In this document: positions 1-8,693 of the stretch, in pieces
Numbering within the stretch: position 1 is the first letter of the stretch
How the letters are laid out: every line of letters begins with the position of its first letter
Notes under the pieces: generated by a model
Databases searched by the model: none
The model's input: the letters and a program-made list of their open reading frames with translations, nothing else
Told to the model about the DNA's origin: nothing
NCBI GenBank assembly: GCA_947074165.1
Contig: CAMTOT010000059.1
Span: 1 to 11,484 of the forward strand
Source: an uncultured Bacteroidales bacterium
GTDB lineage: Bacteria > Bacteroidota > Bacteroidia > Bacteroidales > JAUNSR01
Direction of reading: 5' to 3'
Length of the DNA stretch: 11,484 bases
Made by a program: the position numbers and the translations under genes

Positions 1-812
1 TCTGATTTAAGAGGATCGATAGATTCAAGAGTAAGAGTTTCTTTTACAGGTAGCGTGCCACCTACAACCATACGGTCAAACATAGAATAAACCATGGAGA
101 TTATGATTCCGGTATACGATGCCAGCCTTAATGGTGCGACAGTAAAAGACGTAACACCTTCTATCGCAAGTCCTGTAAGTGTAAAATAGTTCCATTTGCT
201 TGATCCTGCAATTCTGGGGTTACGATCAAACAGAATCTCTTTTTTAGAAAAACCTATCCAGGAAAATAGTCCCTTCGTATAACGTTGTGTTTCTCTGATT
301 GATCTTAAAGCGTCAATTCCTCTTCGATCGATTAATCTGAAGTCGCCTGTATCTTTTTGTATTTGTACTCTGGTAAACTTCTGGAGTGTTTTATAAAACA
401 TTTTAGAAGTGAATTTTTTAAAGAAACTTTCTCCATCACGAGTACGTCTTTTTGCATAAACATCGTCATAGCCTGCCTCCCAATATTTAAGCATTATCGG
501 TATTAATGATGGCGGATCTTGTAAATCGGCATCCATAATAACCATACAATCACCGGTAACATAATCAAAACCTGCCATCATTGCTATCTCTTTACCATAG
601 TTGCGTGATAAATCAACATAGCAGATACGTTTATCTTTTTCGTAAAGGTCTTTTATTATTTCAAGAGAGTTGTCTTTGCTACCGTCATTTATAAATAAAA
701 TCTCCCATTCGTATGTATTTAAAGGCTCTATTACGGTTATTAATGTATCATATAATAGATTTAAAGACTCCTGCTCGTTGTATGCTGGTATTAATATTGA
801 AACTTTTTTCAT
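1..812 (-). CDS. GtrB/DPM1-like family 2 glycosyltransferase, 3' end outside window
   Basis: The frame is open from an ATG whose complement ends at 812 down to the window edge, giving about 270 residues without the C-terminus. The N-terminus (KKVSILIPAYNEQESL) is the classic start of a GT-A fold inverting glycosyltransferase. FINDGSKDNS follows, then the metal/nucleotide-binding DAD at residues 94-96 inside the MDADLQDPP motif of the GtrB/dolichol-phosphate mannosyltransferase group. A later DTGDFRLIDRR stretch and a hydrophobic segment near residues 235-255 fit that group too. Such enzymes usually move a sugar from a nucleotide donor to a polyprenyl phosphate at the cytoplasmic membrane face. 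The acceptor and sugar here are unknown. The residues after the first membrane segment (VVGGTLPVKETLTLESIDP) do not resemble the hydrophobic second helix I would expect. The gene lies downstream of and codirectional with the HTCS gene, but nothing ties it to xylan use. No Shine-Dalgarno is seen. Confidence 0.88.
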   Translation of the reverse strand, partial: MKKVSILIPAYNEQESLNLLYDTLITVIEPLNTYEWEILFINDGSKDNSLEIIKDLYEKDKRICYVDLSRNYGKEIAMMAGFDYVTGDCMVIMDADLQDPPSLIPIMLKYWEAGYDDVYAKRRTRDGESFFKKFTSKMFYKTLQKFTRVQIQKDTGDFRLIDRRGIDALRSIRETQRYTKGLFSWIGFSKKEILFDRNPRIAGSSKWNYFTLTGLAIEGVTSFTVAPLRLASYTGIIISMVYSMFDRMVVGGTLPVKETLTLESIDPLKS

Positions 813-830
813 ATAACTGATCTTTTTATG

Positions 831-890
831 ATGCGCTAATAGTTTATGCTAATTTTTTTGTTTAAATATTAACATACACTATTAGCGCAT
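831..890. repeat. 18-bp near-perfect inverted repeat with 24-nt AT-rich loop
   Basis: The left arm 831-848 (atgcgctaatagtttatg) and right arm 873-890 (catacactattagcgcat) are complementary at 17 of 18 positions; the only mismatch is 844 against 877. The outer 13 bp are perfect. The loop 849-872 is almost pure A+T. On the minus strand the structure ends 18 bases before the glycosyltransferase start codon. No U-tract follows directly on either strand, so it is not a standard intrinsic terminator. It could be an operator for a dimeric regulator, an mRNA leader structure, or a remnant of a small repeat element. The structure is certain; the function is not. Confidence 0.8.
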
Positions 891-895
891 TGTTT

Positions 896-930
896 AGAAA
901 AATTGATAGTTTATATGAATCAATATCAAT
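896..930 (-). terminator. Weak intrinsic terminator candidate after the HTCS gene
   Basis: Read on the minus strand, attgata (930-924) pairs with tatcaat (908-902) across a 15-nt loop, followed by a short T run (ttttt, 902-898 region). It sits just downstream of the HTCS stop codon. The 7-bp stem is A+T-rich and the loop long, so it would be weak. It may be chance in such AT-rich DNA. Confidence 0.3.
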
Positions 931-938
931 GTAGTATA

Positions 939-3900
939 TTATTTTATCATGTCATCGACATTGATAATTTTCTTCTCTTTATTTGATGCGTATTCACTTG
1001 GCGTTATTCCATATAGCTCTTTGAAGGATCTGGAGAAGAGGGTTACGCTGGAGAAGCCTGTCATATCGGATATCTCTGAAACGTTGTAATCAGTATTTAT
1101 AAGCATATTTGCCGCCTGTTTAAGTCTTACGTTGCGTATCAGGTCACGTGTGCTCTGATTTGTAAGTTCCTTAAGCTTTCTGTGCAAATGCACGCGGCTT
1201 ATGCCAACCTCCGACGTAATCATCTCTACATTAAGTTCCGGATTGCTAAGATTGCGATTGATTACATTCATAATTTTATCAAGCAATTTATTGTCTGTAG
1301 ACTGCATCTCAAAAACCGGTTTCTTAATTTCCTGCTCCTGATTTCCACTATAACAATTACGCAGCATCTCACGGCTTTTAATCATATTGCTAATAGTTTT
1401 TCTTACTATATCAATATTGAAAGGCTTTGATAGATAAGCGTCTGCTCCAACGTCAAGACCTTCAAGATTGTCTTCTTCATGTGTTTTTGCAGTAAGCAGA
1501 ATAACCGGGATATGATTAATATTTACATTCTGTTTTATTTTACGACACATGGTAAGACCATCCATTTCCGGCATCATAACATCGCTGACAATAAGAGATG
1601 GCTGTTTCTTGAGGATTATAGGCAGCGCTTCTTTTCCGTTGTGACACTCCGTAATATGGTACTCAGAGGAAAGCTCACGCGACAGATAGTTTCTAATCTC
1701 TTCGTCATCTTCTACTATTATTATCTTGTATTTGCTTTTTGCCCTTTGTCGCTTATCTTCAATATCGGCATCATCGGGAATGAACGCGATCTCATTATGA
1801 CTATTTTGCTCTATAATGGCAAGGTCAGTTTCTATCTCATCCATTGTAAGGTGCATTTTACCCAAAGGTATTCTTATCGTAAACTTACTACCTGTGGAGT
1901 TGCTGTTGTTTTCTGCCAATATAGTGCCATGGTGTAGCTCAACAAGTGAACGAGTCAGATGAAGACCTATTCCTGTACCAATATTTGTATTGTTTAGATT
2001 GTTATGTATTTGATAAAAACGTTCGAATATTCTTTCCTTCTCATCCTCTTTAAGTCCGATACCTGTGTCTGATATAGTAATCTGAACATACTCTTTAAGT
2101 TGTTGAGAATAACCTTTGCTGATAGATGTTGAGATCTCTCCATGCTCTGGAGTAAATTTGAAGGCATTGGAGAGAATATTCATTATAATCTTATCAAAAT
2201 TTTTAGGATCAATCCAAACGGGTATTGTTTCATCAGACGATGAGAAATTCATTTTAATCTGTTTTCGTATAGCTTGTGTTTCAAACGTATAGAATAATTC
2301 ATTTACAAAAGAAACGATATCGTTCTCTTGAAACTTAAGAGACATCAGCCCTTTATCAATCTTGCGTATATCCATAAGCTGATTAACAAGATTAATAATG
2401 CGTTCAGAGTTACGGTATATTGTGAGATAGGAGCGCTGTCTTTCAGAGTCTTTGTCGGAGGTCATGAGCTGTCTTAGCGGGCTTGTAATCAGAGACATTG
2501 GTGTGCGTATCTCATGTGATATGTTTATGAAAAACTGAAGTTTAGCTTCATTGATCTCTTCGGCATGTTTATGTTCAAGTATTTGCTGCTTTACTTTAGT
2601 GCGATGTTTTATCTGTAATAATATCATATAAATGATAAATGCAGCTATTATTAGATATATAAGTTTGGCTGGAAGAGATGCAAAAAAAGCCGGAGATATA
2701 TGTATTGTTATCTCCTCTATTTCAGACATCATATTATAGTCTATTGCTCTTACCTTGAATGAATATGTGTCGGCAGGAAGATTATTGAACGATACCCGGT
2801 TTATACCAGATCGTAATTCTACCCATTCACTTCCGTTCATTGAGTAAGTGTATGATATGCGTTCTGGGCTATTTAATTCTCTTGTGGCAAACTCAATAGT
2901 AAATGAATTGTCCTTATATGATAAGTTAAACTCCTTGGCATCAAAAACCGATTTCTCTATAATGTTTTTATTTCCTGACTTCATGCCTACTCTTACAGGT
3001 GTATTGTGTAGGTAGAAGTCAGTAATGTGAACAGTCCATTTTTTAGCCGGATTTGTAATTTCCTGCGGATTGAAATAAGTTATTCCGTTGATACCGCCAA
3101 ACCATAATGTGCCGTTTTTATCTTTGAAGGCTGAGCTTCGGCAAAATTCATTGCCCTGCAGACCATCGCCGACGAAATAGTTTATCACTTTTTTATTCTC
3201 GGGATAAAATAAAGATATTCCCGCGTCGGTAGCTATCCATAATTTGTTTTCGTCGTCTTCCTGTATAGAGTAGATAACATTGCTCGGGAATCCGTCTTTT
3301 ACGCTATATTTAGTGCTCTTTTTCGTATGTTGATTCCATGATACAAGTCCGTCGCTTGTACCTATCCATACTGTGCTTTCACCGTCACGTTTGTATATCG
3401 TATTAATAATATGCTTTGAAAGTAAATGGTCATATTTTACCTCCGGAGTATTAAGGTCAACAATAGTTAGCCCCCAATATGTGCCTACATAGAGCTTATT
3501 GTCATCAGAGTAGAATAAAGAATTAATCCATTTATCCACTTCAATATGTTCAGGCATAATAGTTTTGCCGGATATCAGATCATGATAAAACAGTCCGCCT
3601 CCCATTGTGGCAATCCATATCCTTTTGCTATTGTCTTCAACCATAGCGTAAACGCGTGGGAACTGTTTACCTTTATCGTCTGTAAGATCTGTAAGGTATG
3701 TACACTTTCCGCTTTTCTTATTTACCTTACACATCCCACTCGTAAATGACCCAATCCATAAATTCTCTTGAGAATCTTCGAAAACCGAGATTGCAATGTT
3801 AGGAATTGAGTTAGAATCGTCATTAGAGGATTTGAAATGTACCCCTTTACTTCCGTCCGGATTTATACTATAAAGACCATCATTATCTGTAGCTACCCAC

Positions 3901-4976
3901 ATCGTACCTTTATTATCGCGGATAAGTGATGTAACGGCGCAAGATCCTATAATATTGCTGTTTATTGATTTATGACCTATATATTTAAAACTGTTAGATA
4001 TAGCCGGTATCATCATTACACCTTTCTGGAATATTGCTAGCCAGAAGTTTCCTGCGTTATCTTTAATGACGTTGTGTACTTTATATCCCGCAAGGTCGAA
4101 GTAGCTATTGTCAAACCGGCTGTTTGTAATTTGCTTCGTACGGCTGTTATATATTTTCAGCCCCTGCCCGTCGGTGGCAATATACATCTCATCATGGTTT
4201 GCCTGAAATAGTGATTTTACGGATATTGCAGAGTCACATTTCTTATCACATACCGGAATAAATTTATTTAATGATTTATCATATAAAAAAAGTCCATTAG
4301 ATATTGTGCCGGCATATATATTGCCGGATGTATCCTGACCGATAGCGGTAATGATAAGTTCCTCTTGTCTGATAGTAAATTCCTTATATGTGTTGTCCTT
4401 ATGGAAGCAGTAGATTTTATTTTCGTCTTTCACGACCCAAAGGTTTTCCTCCCTATCTTCCATTATATAATCGGTGATGGTTATATCAACAGATAGTTCA
4501 TAAGGTTTCACTGTTAGATTTTCACCATCTATAATCAGTTTACTCAGCTGATTGCCGGAAAGTAGTATTTCACCGTTTTTTCTTTGAATCATCATTCCTA
4601 TGTTGCTATAGAATGATGTGCCGTCTTCTTTTAAAGCAGGCATACTGAACCGGTCTTCACCTCTTATGTACATCTGAAGGCCGTTGTAACATCCAATAAA
4701 CAGATGACCTGCATTATCTTCGAATATACTGCGTACGAAGTTGTGCTGCAATGAGTATTCATTGTCAGGATCATGTTTGTATATCGTGAATTTAGCTCCG
4801 TCGTATCTGTTAAGTCCATCTTCTGTAGATATCCAGATCAAACCGCTTTTATCCTGATATATTTTATTAATAAGACTGCTTGAAAGCTCCCGGTCTGTGG
4901 TAAATAGTTTTATAGACTGAGCACTGCATAATATGGAGTTTAGAAAAATGATAAGTAGTGTGATTCTTAAGTTCAT
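939..4976 (-). CDS. Hybrid two-component system regulator (HTCS) of a xylan PUL
   Basis: A 1345-residue one-protein signalling system with every expected part. A signal peptide (residues 1-19, LLIIFLNSILCSA) is followed by about 14 Reg_prop propeller repeats of the form IYQDKSGLIWISTEDGL, enough for two seven-bladed periplasmic propellers, to about residue 650. A Y_Y_Y domain (about 690-760) and one membrane helix (about 768-790, LIYLIIAAFIIYMILL) come next. The kinase H-box ISHEIRTPM places the phosphorylated histidine at 821; the N-box (NILSNAFKF), DTGIGL and GTGIGL follow. The receiver has acidic D1090/D1091, phospho-acceptor D1132 (SDVMMPEMDG) and K1184 (SKPF). An AraC-type helix-turn-helix ends the protein. 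Known HTCS proteins bind an oligosaccharide in the periplasm and activate the adjacent PUL. Its divergent GH43 and downstream GH10 neighbours suggest a xylan-derived ligand, like Prevotella bryantii XynR; that is inference. All catalytic residues are intact. The start is fixed by the signal peptide. Confidence 0.97.
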   Translation of the reverse strand: MNLRITLLIIFLNSILCSAQSIKLFTTDRELSSSLINKIYQDKSGLIWISTEDGLNRYDGAKFTIYKHDPDNEYSLQHNFVRSIFEDNAGHLFIGCYNGLQMYIRGEDRFSMPALKEDGTSFYSNIGMMIQRKNGEILLSGNQLSKLIIDGENLTVKPYELSVDITITDYIMEDREENLWVVKDENKIYCFHKDNTYKEFTIRQEELIITAIGQDTSGNIYAGTISNGLFLYDKSLNKFIPVCDKKCDSAISVKSLFQANHDEMYIATDGQGLKIYNSRTKQITNSRFDNSYFDLAGYKVHNVIKDNAGNFWLAIFQKGVMMIPAISNSFKYIGHKSINSNIIGSCAVTSLIRDNKGTMWVATDNDGLYSINPDGSKGVHFKSSNDDSNSIPNIAISVFEDSQENLWIGSFTSGMCKVNKKSGKCTYLTDLTDDKGKQFPRVYAMVEDNSKRIWIATMGGGLFYHDLISGKTIMPEHIEVDKWINSLFYSDDNKLYVGTYWGLTIVDLNTPEVKYDHLLSKHIINTIYKRDGESTVWIGTSDGLVSWNQHTKKSTKYSVKDGFPSNVIYSIQEDDENKLWIATDAGISLFYPENKKVINYFVGDGLQGNEFCRSSAFKDKNGTLWFGGINGITYFNPQEITNPAKKWTVHITDFYLHNTPVRVGMKSGNKNIIEKSVFDAKEFNLSYKDNSFTIEFATRELNSPERISYTYSMNGSEWVELRSGINRVSFNNLPADTYSFKVRAIDYNMMSEIEEITIHISPAFFASLPAKLIYLIIAAFIIYMILLQIKHRTKVKQQILEHKHAEEINEAKLQFFINISHEIRTPMSLITSPLRQLMTSDKDSERQRSYLTIYRNSERIINLVNQLMDIRKIDKGLMSLKFQENDIVSFVNELFYTFETQAIRKQIKMNFSSSDETIPVWIDPKNFDKIIMNILSNAFKFTPEHGEISTSISKGYSQQLKEYVQITISDTGIGLKEDEKERIFERFYQIHNNLNNTNIGTGIGLHLTRSLVELHHGTILAENNSNSTGSKFTIRIPLGKMHLTMDEIETDLAIIEQNSHNEIAFIPDDADIEDKRQRAKSKYKIIIVEDDEEIRNYLSRELSSEYHITECHNGKEALPIILKKQPSLIVSDVMMPEMDGLTMCRKIKQNVNINHIPVILLTAKTHEEDNLEGLDVGADAYLSKPFNIDIVRKTISNMIKSREMLRNCYSGNQEQEIKKPVFEMQSTDNKLLDKIMNVINRNLSNPELNVEMITSEVGISRVHLHRKLKELTNQSTRDLIRNVRLKQAANMLINTDYNVSEISDMTGFSSVTLFSRSFKELYGITPSEYASNKEKKIINVDDMIK

Positions 4977-4998
4977 GGCAAATGTGTTTTCTTAGAAG

Positions 4999-5006
4999 CA
5001 AAGATA
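4999..5006 (-). promoter_or_regulatory. Candidate -7 element of the HTCS promoter
   Basis: On the minus strand this reads TATCTTTG, an exact match to the Bacteroides -7 consensus TAnnTTTG, 22 bases upstream of the HTCS start codon. No good -33 TTTG is present at the right distance. The GTTAAC-centred sequence at 5033-5042 lies about where an activator or repressor site would be (roughly -41). The implied leader is short, under about 20 nt. Confidence 0.5.
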
Positions 5007-5032
5007 ATTAAATATATGAATTCACTTAATTT

Positions 5033-5042
5033 CCGTTAACTT
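5033..5042. promoter_or_regulatory. CCGTTAACTT motif shared with the GH10 upstream region
   Basis: The 10-mer ccgttaactt occurs here and again at 10741-10750, ahead of the GH10 gene. Its reverse core gttaacgg is also at 10699-10706. The GTTAAC centre is palindromic. It sits immediately upstream of the HTCS -7 candidate. A rough estimate gives about 0.1 chance matches of this length between two such regions, so this is suggestive only. It could be an operator for the HTCS itself. Confidence 0.3.
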
Positions 5043-5130
5043 AAAATTAAAGTGTTGCTATGTTATGTTTTTGATGTTTTAATATGTTGTTTAATAGTGC
5101 TTTATGTGGTTTTTTTGTAACATGAGTACT

Positions 5131-5149
5131 ACCTTTTGCAACAAAAGGT
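5131..5149. promoter_or_regulatory. 19-bp perfect palindrome in the divergent promoter region
   Basis: accttttg (5131-5138) and caaaaggt (5142-5149) are exact reverse complements around the 3-nt spacer caa. It lies between the divergent HTCS and GH43 genes, about 80 bp upstream of the GH43 -7 candidate. No T-run follows, so it does not look like a terminator. A dimer-binding operator is the simplest reading, with the local HTCS or a global carbon regulator as possible ligands. I do not see a second full copy in the window. Confidence 0.45.
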
Positions 5150-5215
5150 CGACAACTTGTTATGTGTGGTAAAGTATGTGAAATATAATTATTAGGCGAA
5201 TAAATTGTCTGTAAA

Positions 5216-5223
5216 TAAATTTG
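5216..5223 (+). promoter_or_regulatory. Candidate -7 element for the GH43 operon
   Basis: TAAATTTG is an exact match to TAnnTTTG, 46 bases upstream of the first GH43 start codon. It predicts a transcript start near 5228-5231 and a leader of about 40 nt. No convincing TTTG is seen at the -33 position, which fits a promoter that depends on an activator such as the adjacent HTCS. Confidence 0.5.
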
Positions 5224-5269
5224 TTCCCGGATAAGACTGAAACAACTATTAATATTAAATATATAACTA

Positions 5270-7024
5270 ATGGAAAACAATCTTTTAGCTAAAGTGTCTG
5301 GTTACGCCGCCGGCATTGTATTGAGTTCGGTTTTATTTCTTTCTACATCGTATGATGTATGTGCAGCGGGGAAAGAGAAATTGAAAGCACCCAAAAACGC
5401 GCCTGTATTCTCTGATTTTATGTATAAAGGGAATGATAATGTTTACAATAACTCTCCACTGAAGGATGGTGAGTTTTACTCGGCAATACTACAAGGATGT
5501 TATCCTGATCCGAGTATCTGCAGAAAAGACAATGATTATTATCTTGTTTGTTCATCATTCGCTATGTTTCCGGGAGTGCCTATCTTTCATTCAAATGATC
5601 TTGTAAACTGGACACAGCTTGGGCATGTGCTTGACAGAAAGTCTCAATTGAAGGTTGACGACTGTGGTATAAGTGCAGGTGTTTATGCTCCTGCTATTCG
5701 TTACAATAAGTATAATGATACATTTTATATGATAACGACTCAATTTTCCGGTGGTTTCGGAAATATGGTTGTTAAGACAGATGATCCTGCAAAAGGATGG
5801 AGTGATCCTGTAAAACTAAACTTTGACGGTATTGATCCGTCTATGTTTTTTGATGAGGATGGTAAAGCGTATGTTGTACATAATGATGCCCCAGCTCCGG
5901 GTACAGAGTTGTATAGCGGACACCGGGTGATAAAAGTTTGGGAATATGACGTGAAAAATGATCAGATCATACCGGGTACGGACAAAGTTATTGTGAACGG
6001 CGGTGTGGATATAACAAAGAAGCCTGTATGGATTGAGGCTCCTCATATTTATAAAAGAAACGGTAAATATTATCTTATGTGTGCCGAAGGTGGTACAGGT
6101 GGTAATCATAGCGAGGTGATATTCATAAGCGATAGTCCGAAAGGTCCTTATACGCCAGCTCCAAGTAATCCGATTCTCACTCAGAGACATTTGCCATCAA
6201 ACAGAGAGTATGTAGTAGATTGGGCAGGTCATGCAGATCTTGTAGAGGGTCCTGATGGTAAATATTATGGTGTATTTCTTGGTGTACGCCCTAACGAAGC
6301 GAATATGGTAAATACCGGTAGAGAAACTTTTATTTTACCGGTAGACTGGAGCGGAGATTTTCCTGTATTTGAGAATGGTCTTATACCAATGCAGGCAAAG
6401 ATAAAGCTTCCTAAAGGGGTGGAAAATAAAACAGAACAGTCGCAATTTTTTCCTAACGGAAACTTTGTAGTACAAGAATCATTTGCATCAAATAATCTTG
6501 ATTATCGCTGGATAGGTCTTCGCGGTCCGAGAGAGGATTTTATAACAATAAATAAGAAAGGTCTTCAGTTAGTGCCTTTTGGTTCAAATCTTAAAGAGGT
6601 AAAACCTACATCTACGTTATTTCATCGTCAGCAGCACGCGAATTTTGAATCATCTGTAGTGCTTGATTACAAACCAAAGAGTGATAATGAGTTCGCCGGT
6701 ATCACATGTTATCAGAGTGAGAACTTTCATTATCTATTTGGAGTAACGAAAAGTTCCGATAATTATGTAGTTATACTTGAGCGGGTTGAAAAAGGTAAGT
6801 CTATTATTATATCATCATCCGTTATTGATGCTAAACAGCCACTTACACTTTCTGTAGAGGGCAAAGGTAATGATTATAGCTTCTGTTATTCAATTGGAGG
6901 ATCTGAAAAAATAAATGTAGGAGGTGTGGTGTCCGGAGATATATTGTCGACTAATGTAGCCGGAGGCTTTACCGGTAGCATGATCGGGCTGTATGCTACA
7001 TCGGCTAATGACGTGAAATTATAA
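5270..7024 (+). CDS. GH43 beta-xylosidase/alpha-L-arabinofuranosidase, secreted
   Basis: A 584-residue glycoside hydrolase of the five-bladed GH43 fold. The three GH43 acidic residues are visible: general base D80 (YPDPSICR), pKa-modulating D189 (GIDPSMFFDEDG) and general acid E256 (WIEAPHIYKRNGKYYLM). The YLVCSSFAMFPGVPIFHS stretch is typical of the beta-xylosidase-like subfamilies; subfamily 10 or 11 is my best guess from memory. Residues from about 400 form the C-terminal beta-sandwich (GH43_C2 type) that often completes the active site. The N-terminus has a signal peptide (AAGIVLSSVLFLSTS, cleavage near CAA-G, about residue 33) and no lipobox, suggesting the periplasm. The likely role is to remove xylose or arabinose from xylan oligosaccharides. 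The protein stops soon after GLYATSANDVKL, which looks slightly short for the sandwich domain. First gene of an operon with the next GH43 (11-bp gap), divergent from the HTCS. Confidence 0.93.
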   Translation: MENNLLAKVSGYAAGIVLSSVLFLSTSYDVCAAGKEKLKAPKNAPVFSDFMYKGNDNVYNNSPLKDGEFYSAILQGCYPDPSICRKDNDYYLVCSSFAMFPGVPIFHSNDLVNWTQLGHVLDRKSQLKVDDCGISAGVYAPAIRYNKYNDTFYMITTQFSGGFGNMVVKTDDPAKGWSDPVKLNFDGIDPSMFFDEDGKAYVVHNDAPAPGTELYSGHRVIKVWEYDVKNDQIIPGTDKVIVNGGVDITKKPVWIEAPHIYKRNGKYYLMCAEGGTGGNHSEVIFISDSPKGPYTPAPSNPILTQRHLPSNREYVVDWAGHADLVEGPDGKYYGVFLGVRPNEANMVNTGRETFILPVDWSGDFPVFENGLIPMQAKIKLPKGVENKTEQSQFFPNGNFVVQESFASNNLDYRWIGLRGPREDFITINKKGLQLVPFGSNLKEVKPTSTLFHRQQHANFESSVVLDYKPKSDNEFAGITCYQSENFHYLFGVTKSSDNYVVILERVEKGKSIIISSSVIDAKQPLTLSVEGKGNDYSFCYSIGGSEKINVGGVVSGDILSTNVAGGFTGSMIGLYATSANDVKL

Positions 7025-7035
7025 CTGCATAAAAT

Positions 7036-8658
7036 ATGAGAAATATAAAACCCATATTGTGTATTGGTTTCGTATTGTTGCTATCAGCTTGCGGAGCAAA
7101 CAAAAAGGCGGGACATTCAGATCTCGATATGCAGACGGTAATGTTTACCAATCCGATGATAAACGCTGATGTGCCGGATATGTCAGCTATTCGTGTAGGT
7201 GATTATTATTATATGATAAGCACTACTATGCATCTTATGCCGGGGGCGCCTATAATGCGCTCGCGTGATCTTGTGAACTGGGAAACTGTAAGTTATGTGT
7301 TTGATAAACTGGAAGATCACCCGAGATATAATCTTGAGTCCGGTACTGTATATGGAAAAGGTCAATGGGCATCTTCAATACGTTATCATAATGATAAATT
7401 TTATGTTTTGTTTTCACCCAACGATGAGCCATTTCAATCTTTTATCTATACAGCAGAAGACCCGACCGGAAAATGGACGCTTCACAGTCGTCTTAAACAT
7501 TTCCATGACGCGTCATTGTTTTTTGACGATGATGGCCGAAATTATGTATTTTATGGTACCGGAGAACTTCAGGAGTTGAATAGTGATTTGACAGATATAA
7601 AGCATGACGGTGTGAGAATGACTCTGTTTGAGAGAGATGACGAGGAGCATGGGTTGTTAGAGGGCAGTCAGGTTATAAAGCATGAGGATAAATATTATTT
7701 GCTAATGATTTCTATGGTTTGGGGTGAACCGGGTAGAGTGAGAAGAGAGGTTTGTTATCGTGCTGATAAAATTACCGGCCCGTATGAGAAGAAGGTTATA
7801 CTTGAGCATGATTTTGCCGGTTATGGAGGAGTTGGTCAGGGAACTATATTTGACGGAAAAGAGGGTGACTGGTGGGCAATAATATTTCAAGACAGGGGAG
7901 GCATAGGTCGTGTACCAATGCTAATGCCATGCAGGTGGATAGACGGATGGCCTATGCTTGGTGATGAAAACGGACATGTCCCTGCTGAAATGGAAATGCC
8001 GGTTTATACATCAGATATAAATAAATCAATAATGGGTAGTGATGAATTTGACAGTAAGAAGTTATCGCTTAACTGGCAGTGGAATCATAATCCTGATAAT
8101 GATAGGTGGTCGCTTACCGAGCGTGACGGTTTCCTCAGATTAAAAACCGGACGTATTGTCGAAAATATTTACGTAGCGCCAAATACACTTACGCAACGTA
8201 TGTGGGGACCAAAATGCAGTGCCAGTATATCAATGGATATCTCTAATATGAAGGATGGTGATGTGGCAGGATTTGCCGCGTTCAACAATAATACCGGTCA
8301 TTTGTCTGTAATAAAAGAGGGGGATATTGTAAAGCTTGTCATGTCGGAAACCGATACTCGTTTTGATGGTAAAGAGATGATTGTAAAAGAGGTAAAAGAG
8401 GATGTAAAGGAGCAAGCCGAACTTACCGAAGATATTATTTATTTAAGGATAGACGGAGACTTTAATATAAACAAAGATCTTGCCACATTTTATTATAGTT
8501 TAGACAATAAGCAATGGGTAAGAATAGGGGCGCAAGTGAAGATGAGTTTTGATTACACCCGCTTTTTTATGGGTAGTAAATATGCTATTTATAATTATGC
8601 TACAAAGCAAGAAGGCGGATATGTCGATATCGACAACTTTCTATGTAAAAAGATATGA
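7036..8658 (+). CDS. GH43 lipoprotein, beta-xylosidase/arabinofuranosidase-like
   Basis: A 540-residue second GH43 enzyme, clearly distinct from its upstream neighbour. The catalytic triad is D48 (DVPDMSAIRVGDYYYM), D158 (FHDASLFFDDDG) and E209 (LLEGSQVIKHEDKYYLL). The sequence STTMHLMPGAPIMRSRDLVNWE resembles GH43 subfamily 12, assigned from memory. A C-terminal beta-sandwich runs from about residue 335 to the end (GGYVDIDNF). The N-terminus CIGFVLLLSAC is a type II signal with lipobox cysteine at residue 19, so the protein is probably membrane-anchored, whereas the first GH43 appears soluble. Expected action is release of arabinose or xylose from arabinoxylan fragments; the precise linkage cannot be read from sequence. 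It starts 11 bases after the preceding stop and is followed by an intrinsic terminator, so the two GH43 genes likely form one transcript. No Shine-Dalgarno is present. Confidence 0.92.
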   Translation: MRNIKPILCIGFVLLLSACGANKKAGHSDLDMQTVMFTNPMINADVPDMSAIRVGDYYYMISTTMHLMPGAPIMRSRDLVNWETVSYVFDKLEDHPRYNLESGTVYGKGQWASSIRYHNDKFYVLFSPNDEPFQSFIYTAEDPTGKWTLHSRLKHFHDASLFFDDDGRNYVFYGTGELQELNSDLTDIKHDGVRMTLFERDDEEHGLLEGSQVIKHEDKYYLLMISMVWGEPGRVRREVCYRADKITGPYEKKVILEHDFAGYGGVGQGTIFDGKEGDWWAIIFQDRGGIGRVPMLMPCRWIDGWPMLGDENGHVPAEMEMPVYTSDINKSIMGSDEFDSKKLSLNWQWNHNPDNDRWSLTERDGFLRLKTGRIVENIYVAPNTLTQRMWGPKCSASISMDISNMKDGDVAGFAAFNNNTGHLSVIKEGDIVKLVMSETDTRFDGKEMIVKEVKEDVKEQAELTEDIIYLRIDGDFNINKDLATFYYSLDNKQWVRIGAQVKMSFDYTRFFMGSKYAIYNYATKQEGGYVDIDNFLCKKI

Positions 8659-8693
8659 TTTTCATAAGTTGGGTTAGATATGTATTAGTGTTT

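Noticed and set aside
831..890. Inverted repeat considered as an intrinsic terminator or an invertible promoter
   Set aside because: There is no T-run after the stem on either strand, and the 24-nt interval is too short for a typical Bacteroides invertible promoter. No recombinase gene is nearby.
1479..1937. 152-codon plus-strand frame inside the HTCS gene
   Set aside because: It is antisense to the receiver and kinase region, whose protein motifs are fully conserved. The translation is rich in Phe, Tyr and His with no family signature.
5047..5280. 77-codon minus-strand reading frame in the divergent intergenic region
   Set aside because: It overlaps the GH43 start codon and both promoter and palindrome candidates, has low-complexity composition and no recognisable domain. 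It is most likely a chance frame in AT-rich DNA.
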